Assembly (NCBI GenBank): GCA_903813345.2
Contig: CAIIXF020000003.1
Location: 20,972,931-21,036,930 of the forward strand
From: Owenia fusiformis
Lineage: Eukaryota > Annelida > Polychaeta > Sabellida > Oweniidae
DNA: 64,000 nucleotides
Direction of reading: 5' to 3'
Shown here: positions 56,701 through 64,000 of the stretch, piece by piece
Numbering within the stretch: position 1 is the stretch's first letter
Layout of the letters: each line of letters begins with the position of its first letter
Program-made: the position numbers and the translations under genes
Notes under the pieces: model-generated
Database searches by the model: none
The model's input: the letters and a program-made list of their open reading frames with translations, nothing else
Told to the model about the DNA's origin: nothing

Positions 56701-57437
56701 CCAAGTTTAACATGGCTAATTAGGTAAAACGGGATTAACTCAAACCCAATTTCAGCCTTGCAGTACATTGTATTGTTGACAATCTCCAAAACGAAATTAA
56801 AATGAAATATTATGACTACGGAAAAAATGTGAAATATTTTACGTGTTTATACCTTACGTACTTGCTATTCTAAATTGCAATGAATACAAACGATGTAAAA
56901 ACAATCGTAGAAAATGAGGTTCGCATGTAACAAGCAATCCAGTGGGATTTCGAAGTTTCTTGTTTGCCCATGCTGACTTAATTTGCGGTTCCAATCAAAG
57001 AGTTGGACGCTTAAACGTGTTACAGAAACCAAGATTAGATTAATACGATTCCGTTTGCAATTCATCCCTTGAAATGACTTGTGGAGTATGAATCCCAGAT
57101 CTGTATGTATTTTATTAAATCAACCTACGTCCAGCTTCTGTTTTAAGTGGTTTGCATTGTGACTGCTACTCGATAGGTGAAATCTAATACGGCAAGTAAC
57201 AGATTGTATGATTGACTTTTGATTTTGTTAATGTGGCATTTGGATTTTTTTAATTATTCTTCAACATACTTTGTAATGACTTCACTATAAATGAAATGAA
57301 CGATGTTTTTTAGATTTTTGATGTTGCCTGATTTGGTGGGTGACTGAACAGTCTTTTTTAGGTTAAATAATTGTTAGGTGTCTTAGGGATTTTGGGGCTT
57401 TGTCGCAGTATAACTCGGTTTTTTCTTAAATTTTTCT
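53794..57437. other. Shared 3' flank, block B, no supported gene
   Basis: Matches about 22557-28510 without CAC element 2 and the mariner-like element; contains CAC element 3. No gene recognised. Confidence 0.55.
56154..56509. mobile_element. CAC element 3, block B copy
   Basis: Same element, inserted before the segmental duplication. TTATT flanks both ends exactly (56149-56153 and 56510-56514). Confidence 0.88.
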
Positions 57438-60400
57438 AACGTTTTTTTAAGTTTTTTATACATTGCTATAATGTTAACTCTACGAGACTTCATTGTATAA
57501 CGTAACAAAGAGACTATATAAGAGAACAGTCGGGTCCTGGTTATTCATTTGTGGTCCAACTTAAATACGTTGCACTTTCTACTTTCGAAGTCGAATCATA
57601 AATAAAATGAAACGACACCATCGATTATGTATGCCTATCAAGAAATAATCTCAGACCAGTATCAAGGTGTACTAAATTTGAAGCAAAGTGTATTCTTGTA
57701 AATCATCCGAAGAGATTCGTAACTCATGGTCTATAAAAATTGCAATTGATAGTTGTAGGACTATAATGCTACCTCTGTTTGTCGTAATAATAAGGTATGA
57801 TAGAGTTAAGCCTATTGACCGATATCTGAAAAAGATAAGTTAAGAAAAAGACAGTGTAAGCTTCTAGTAAGTAGCATGATACTGGAAATAAACTGTATAC
57901 TAACCACCGTGTTCTTTATTTTTCAAAACACCGTGTGATCTTAATCTGAAACATAGGATCAAATTCTATGTTAAGCGCTGATGAGAAAAAGTCATTCCAA
58001 CTCAGTTGGAATCGAACCCACAACCTCCCGATTTCATGCCGAATGCTTTTACCTATTGCGGAATAGCGACGAATACTGTCTAGGCGGTAGTCAGGTTCAC
58101 CCATCTTCCTCATAATCCATTACTTTCTTTAATTTTTCATGCTGTGTGGGAACAACAAGTTACTGTGGGAATTGCACCCTTGATCTAACTATGAGTAGGC
58201 CTACGTGTATTTTTGTTTGTTTGTTTGTTGTTTGTAGCAATGAGGCAATTGGTTAAAAGTTAGGTAAGTGCAGTAGGCTTCAATGATATATGGATGCCAT
58301 ACCCCATCATGAGATGCGTAATTACAATCATTTGTAAACTAGATACAGTACACACAAGAAAAGAGATCTTTCGATTGATCTTGCTTCATGTTATCTTAGA
58401 TATGGATGACGATTTTATTACATACAAATAAAACACAGCGAGGATCCGTACATAAAACGTATTGAAGAATGACCAAATGCATGCGTCTGACGTCACTCCT
58501 TTATGTGTAGACAATGTACATGTGTAGCAAAGGGAATTCGAAGATGTAGCCAAGAGAGAGCAACCAGCCATAGTTCATTGTCCATAATTACTTCTTCATA
58601 GTTCTCTTCCGATAAAACAGAAAGTTCACCTCTATGGTAAAAAGAATTAGGTACGATGGGAGGTTAACCCATATGAGTACATTATAATGTTGTGCAAACC
58701 CTCTAAATAAAAAAACTAAAGATTAATGTATATGTTTCTGTTTTCTTTGATGGAATGGCAATTTCTGATAACAACTGGCAAATGCAATGATGGCTAAGAT
58801 CCGGGTTTAGTTATAAAATTTAGAAATCTTGTTCTTCAATTTTACACTATTATAACACCAAAGTGGTTTTCCATTCCCTTCCTCGGGCTGAATTATAGTT
58901 AAATACCTCATTAATACAAATGCCAAGGCACTTCAACCCCTCTCTTGTCATATCAAATTCCTTGGCCAAGTTGTGTTGTATACTTTTGACACACCAATGA
59001 CATTTCAACCGGCTCCAGTGGTGGAATCACAATTCGTTCCAAGTGTCGCCATACTTACTGTGCAGTCAAGAAGAACTGCCGCTTTATCTGGGGCTACAAT
59101 AGCCATACAAGAGAATTGATCACGGATAGACCTTCGATGCTGTAAATTAATGAGGTTATCATATTGAACAAGACTTGGGGGCTAAAGACATTTCCAGTTT
59201 ATATCTGTGTCTTCAAAACTGTCTGTCGATAAATTTCTGGATCAGAAATGATGATGTACTATCACAGAATCCTATCTTGTCACAACTAATAGCTTCACTT
59301 ATCTCGGAATATATCTCAAATCAAACCTAATGAAACCCTTTATTCAAATTATTAGCTCAATTTGATTTCTATATTAAGAAGCTATAACGTCAAACCAATA
59401 CTTGGGTATTTCTCGTTTCATGCACTAGATTTGAAAGGGCTTATATACATAGCGTTGCCAATTCCTTCAATCAATCATCTCTCGAAGATAAAATTGAAGA
59501 ACAGTTACAAGCTTGACGATTTTCCTTTGGGATCACATCCGGGAATAAATTCCTTTTATTTATCTATTTTATCTCTATCTTCGTGTTTCTTGTCATTATT
59601 GTCGTCTCATATCTGAATCTTCAATCTCGGTTGTAAATGAAGCAAATCTGGTTAAATTTGTATTTTGACTGGACTGCCAGTTGTTCGAAATGCCAGTTTC
59701 TGTAATAAAAAGTGCGCGTAAACGTGTAACATTATGAGTCCAAGATATAATTGCGACAACAAAATCATGGTATAGTTGTAACGTATGACAATGGGCTTTA
59801 ATCTTTAATAATCCACTTGGAAACTATTGTGATTTTTCAGTTTTCCCGATGTTGTGAATGTTATATCTAGCACCATCAACACAGGTGCTGCCATCTCCTT
59901 GTCAATTCATAGAGCAAATGGTCAATTGATTAAAACAAATACAGGAAACGGTACTATACGGTATACGGTTTTTGGAGTTTCATACATTGTACAATGTGTT
60001 AATTTAAGTTATAGCGTGAAATATAGCGTATGAAAAATGAAAATACACAATTCTACCTTGTAGACTATTGTCGTAACAAACTCTTTTCTCAGCATATATT
60101 TGTCACATTCACTTATTCAGTAAATGTCACTATCACGGGTATGAGATAATTAACTATTGAGCAACTTCAATAAACAATTATTTTCAAAACCCATTTATTG
60201 AAAAATAACTCATTTGAGATGTAAACTTTTTTCAAATGCTTTTCCCACTGAATAATGTTTTTTGACGAGATACATACGTTTCACATTACTGTCGGGGGGC
60301 ATATTTCAAACGCCCGAAATAAAAATCGACCGCAATAAATTCTTAAATATCAACATTTAGTGCCACTTTCGTTTTATAAATGAAACAAGCAGCGTCTTTA

Positions 60401-63385
60401 GGGATTTCTACCATAATCAATTCAATCGACCGGCAAAAATAAAAAATATGTCATATTTTGACAAATGTGTCGTAGATATTGAATTTCTCTTAATTAATTG
60501 ATCTCAACACAGCTCTTGTGATTTCCCAGGTCGTTTCAAAATGCGGGATGACATACACTGTTCGAATTTCTTAATAGTGAGATATTTCATAAGTACGTGG
60601 AGTACATAAAAACGAGTTGGCGTGCTATAAGAAAGGGTGAAACTATTAATCCAAGAATTATGTATCGTTCATAAAGGCTCGCTGCAGAAATTATGGCCGG
60701 TTTAAAAGAGAATATTGCCCGCTGTCAAATATAGTCCTAAGTTAAAGTGATTCTACCTGGTCAGAAAATGTGCATGCCCGTATATGAGGAAACTTGGACG
60801 ATAAATACGAATGTGCTACTCCTACGCGGTTTGGAGAGGACAAATTCTGCCGTGTTGCTCATACAGTAACAGTATGACCTGATACGGCGTTAAAGTAAAA
60901 AATATACAGACGGACTAAAGTATGCAGCATGACAATATATTCTTGGGGGTAGTTTTTTTCCTTTGCATGATGGCCCTATGATGCTTTGAGGGACAGTTTC
61001 TCTTTTGCACGATTGTCCTTGAATTAAGTGTATCTTCTTTATTGGCCTTTAGTCATTTATACAATTACATCTATCTTCCTTATTATTCTATACGCATTAA
61101 GGCAGTGTCATATAGATCATTCAGAAGGGGTTGATCCATGGGAGACCATAATTCATATCATGACGACATGTATAGTGATTATTCGCTCTGCCATTCCATT
61201 TCTTGGTGGATGATATGTCATATCATACAGTGTAGCTATTGCTTTTGGGTGTCTAGACTTTCAAAAACTCTAAACTATGGAAAAGAAAATGAAAGTGGAT
61301 AATTTATTTGTTATACTCGGGTTGGGACCGTGGGTGGAAATTATAAATAAACACAAAGTAATGATAAAATCTCTATTCTATGGAATCAGCAGTGTCCTAT
61401 CCTTACTTTTACTCAGCTGAGCTGCTGACTATACAACATCGGACCCAACTCGATAACATTTACAAAGGTAAGTTGAAAAGGGTATTATAAATATAACTGG
61501 TTAAAACAAAGTATGGAACTTGAACACGAAATCAAATAATCGACCAACTTAATTATTAGGATTTTAGGGATGTTGGTCTCAGTAAATGAGAAATGCGAAA
61601 TGAATGGAATGCCAATATGTAAATGACCATGCCACATCTTCACATGCTAGGTCAAAATGTCATTTATCAAATCAGAAGTCAATATCATATAGCTAAACGG
61701 TATCATGTACACTAGTTATTAATGCATCCCCGAGACCAGCTTCATATTTTCTATGCAGGATATTTATTAGAGGCCTTCGTGCAAATGGGAAAAACATTAT
61801 CATTGATAAACGATCCTTAAAGTGTAGGACGTCTGCGCCTTTTTCAGTAACTTCGTATTGAGTCTGCATAGGAATGCATGATTGAGTCTGCGATTGCGTG
61901 TTGTGGTTTATTTTGTCCTATATTAAGCACAACATTTAAGTTAAAATAAATTGTTCGAAATTCCTCCATATGTTTTAATTCAATGTTATGCTATGGTTCT
62001 TTCCCAAAAGCAACCGAACGGCCATGCTCTTTAAGTTTCCCATCTACACATCAATGTTCATAAGGAAAAATAATAAGGATAAATAGAATGTTTTTAAATA
62101 CAAAAGGAAGGTAATATATGCATCATTAGAGCATCATGCAAAATGAATTACTCTTTCTGATGGGAATTCCAGGTTCAATCGGCTGAACCATTATTCATTT
62201 ACATGAGTAATAGACGTGGATCGTTCTAGCACTTGACGTATGGTTACCGTTCCGAACAATCGCCTTTATCATTCAAACTGTAATCCATCAAATTATATTG
62301 TCATTACACAATGGAGTTATGATGGGAAGTTTGAAATTGGACAACTAAACAGATGAATAAATCACTGGTAATCCTTAATATGGGCTTAGCGGAAAAATTA
62401 CTAATCAACGAAATCTCTGAAAATATATTGACCATCAACATGTCAATTCTCTAAGTAATCGCTTTCTAAATGGTGTATAATCAATCTTGTCTATAGCGAC
62501 CGCTCAGTTAAAGATGTCTTTGAAGGGTTATATCGACCTATTTGCTTAATTGTACTGAATTCCCAAGACGAAATAAAACAGAAACTCTAGATCTTTTTAT
62601 TTTAACCGTAATATGATTCATTGGAACACTTTTATTCCAAGTGTCATTCTTTTATGTTACCCGGAGAAGGCAACTCAGTACTTTGTATGATTTAATATTA
62701 ATGAAATTAACAGTTATTAACCTCAGGCTGAATTTTTAACACTGAGCCTTTGATATGCAACTCAAAAACAAAACATAAGACAGATAAATATATCAATGAT
62801 AAAATACCTCCTGAGTAATGCAATGAAGCCATTCGTTATCATGTAGGACTAGTTGAGATGACTTTGTATGAAGCGCCGAACTGTGAAAGACAAATAGTAG
62901 CAAATTCCTCATTTATGAAGGAATAGCGAGGCATAAAACAGTAGCAAAGCACACTTATAAATATCACAATGAGGTAGATTGAATTCATCATTCTGAAGTA
63001 TCGTTCATGTTCTGCTGTTAACAGAAATCACGATCGGTAATATCTGATCAAGAAATGTGCGTCTTTTTGCCTTTCAAGTTGGGATCGGTAATTGGCGTTC
63101 TCCCTCACTATTAACCAGTGATTGGAACTATCTTCAATAAACTGACATGATATCTCAATAAGTTTGTTTCATTCCACTTGGCTTCAAAGAAACGATTTAG
63201 AGAGGCTCGATCAGTGGAGAAGGCAAAGGGTAATTTAGCGACAGTACGTGCATGTATCCGTGTTGTATCTCATGTCTTCCGATATAATTTCCCTCATCAA
63301 GGTGACACACGGTAGAGTAATTAAATCAAGAAAAAAAACTAATATCGAATGTATGTTATGCCTCGGTCACATTTGCTCCGATTTA
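57438..63385. other. Right-hand single-copy DNA, no recognised gene
   Basis: Apart from the SINE-like piece at 58005-58075, I find no exon with a known motif and no long frame. 61040-61170 loosely resembles 55010-55110 (ATTATNNTATAC, GGACCATAAT), too weak to call. Confidence 0.45.
58005..58075 (-). mobile_element. tRNA-derived SINE-like remnant
   Basis: On the - strand: CGCAATAGGTAAAAGC (A-box-like) then TTGTGGGTTCGATTCCAAC (B-box). Acceptor and anticodon stems do not pair well, so it is not called a tRNA gene. Confidence 0.45.
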
Positions 63386-63471
63386 TCGGCCGGCGCCCGG
63401 CCGATTGAGTATCCTGTTCACAAATGTATTCAGTTTCGGACAGAATACTCAATCGACCGGGCGCCGGCCGA
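63386..63471. repeat. GC-rich hairpin with 31-bp arms
   Basis: TCGGCCGGCGCCCGGCCGAT continues to 63416 and is inverted at 63441-63471 with two mismatches. The stem is strikingly GC-rich for this window. Related sequence lies at 21649-21689. Confidence 0.88.
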
Positions 63472-64000
63472 TGATCGAATCGCAGCAGACCCATGCATAA
63501 CCCAAACAAATGTGTGTAACTAAGTCATCCAACATGGTTTTAAAGCTATATTTTGCATCGTGTTCAATGTTTCCTCAAAATGCAAGTCTCATGATTTACC
63601 CAGGGGGTGAATTTTTCCCCAGCCTGTGGGTTCAGTTAATAACGAAGGTTATCTTTCTGACAGTGTGGTTCGTTCCGGACCTTGCTGGTTTGTTGATCTT
63701 TCAGAAAAAGGGTTGTTATATGCCGGGTGTTTGTTTGATATAGAACACAGTGTAGAAAGGGGTGTCCAAAGCGAATGGGAGTTGGCACGAGGCCGATTGA
63801 AACCCCCCCTCTGACCATGCCCATGCATCTAGAGTTGTAAATGTGGACAATATCTTTAAAATGGCTCCAAAGGTAAAAGTATTTGGACTATGTCTTTCAA
63901 AATGGCCATTAAGACGTGACCATTAAGACTAACCAATGGCACCTAGTAGAAATAAATGAACATTGAATAAGGTTTAAAGGTGCCAAATATTAGTTCAAAT
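63472..64000. other. Right edge, no recognised gene
   Basis: Short overlapping frames on both strands; none has a recognisable motif. Confidence 0.4.

Larger units (their letters stand above)
43392..57437 (+). repeat. Segmental duplication, block B
   Basis: Second copy of the block, holding SULT B. Its own insertions are 47797-48309, 49794-50151, 51450-52231 and about 53735-53793. It starts exactly where the fold-back element 42518-43393 ends. Confidence 0.92.

Noticed and set aside
58005-58075. tRNA gene on the - strand
   Set aside because: A- and B-box-like words are present, but acceptor and anticodon stems do not pair; a SINE remnant explains it better.
61028-61213. 61-codon hydrophobic frame resembling 54980-55165
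   Set aside because: The similarity is short, in different frames and could be chance; no gene is called.

Overview
The window looks like AT-rich nuclear DNA from an animal, most likely a marine invertebrate. It has split genes with GT-AG introns, an intronless rhodopsin-type receptor, and a very dense load of inverted-repeat DNA elements and satellites. I see no ribosomal RNA, no convincing tRNA gene, no CRISPR array and no bacterial operon structure. The phylum cannot be fixed from the sequence alone.

Three protein-coding genes can be supported. Two are paralogous cytosolic sulfotransferases (SULT family) on the + strand, copy A (coding exons between 2863 and 18488) and copy B (43883 to 50460). 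Each has seven coding exons, and the last two are 181 and 113 nt, the lengths I recall for the vertebrate SULT1 genes. They carry a PAPS-binding loop, the RNPK segment, an RKG tail motif and a KxxxTVxxxE dimerisation motif. The third gene, at 41011-42084 on the - strand, is an intact 357-residue rhodopsin-like GPCR with no aspartate at position 3.32.

The two SULT genes lie in a large segmental duplication: block A about 2367-28510 and block B about 43392-57437, separated by about 15 kb that holds the GPCR and several satellites. The blocks are collinear except for insertions and deletions. Block A is almost twice as long, mostly because mobile elements entered it or were lost from B. Its intron 1 is 12.3 kb against 2.1 kb in B. 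Because one block often keeps the site without the insertion, target-site duplications can be read directly: TA for a 4.5-kb fold-back element and a mariner-like element, TTAA for a piggyBac-like MITE, and a 5-bp duplication for an element ending in CACGGTG/CACGATG.

The most interesting signal is a set of three different non-autonomous elements (1716-2746, 24160-25417 and 27225-27580, the last repeated at 56154-56509). All have termini of the type CAC(G/T)GTG and 5-bp target-site duplications, and at least two have a short subterminal motif repeated many times. That combination is the signature of the Transib/RAG-like transposase group, although no transposase gene is visible here. A second notable structure is a near-perfect 3-kb palindrome (10033-13055) with equal 1,362-bp arms, built partly from repeated pieces of a reverse-transcriptase motif.

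Layout: 1-1715 no gene; 1716-2746 CAC element; 2863-18488 SULT A with its inserted elements; 18489-28510 shared 3' flank of block A with CAC, mariner-like and palindromic insertions; 28511-40387 satellites, hairpins and MITEs without genes; 41011-42084 GPCR; 42518-43393 fold-back element at the duplication junction; 43883-50460 SULT B; 50461-57437 shared 3' flank of block B with an LTR-like insertion; 57438-64000 single-copy DNA without a recognisable gene.
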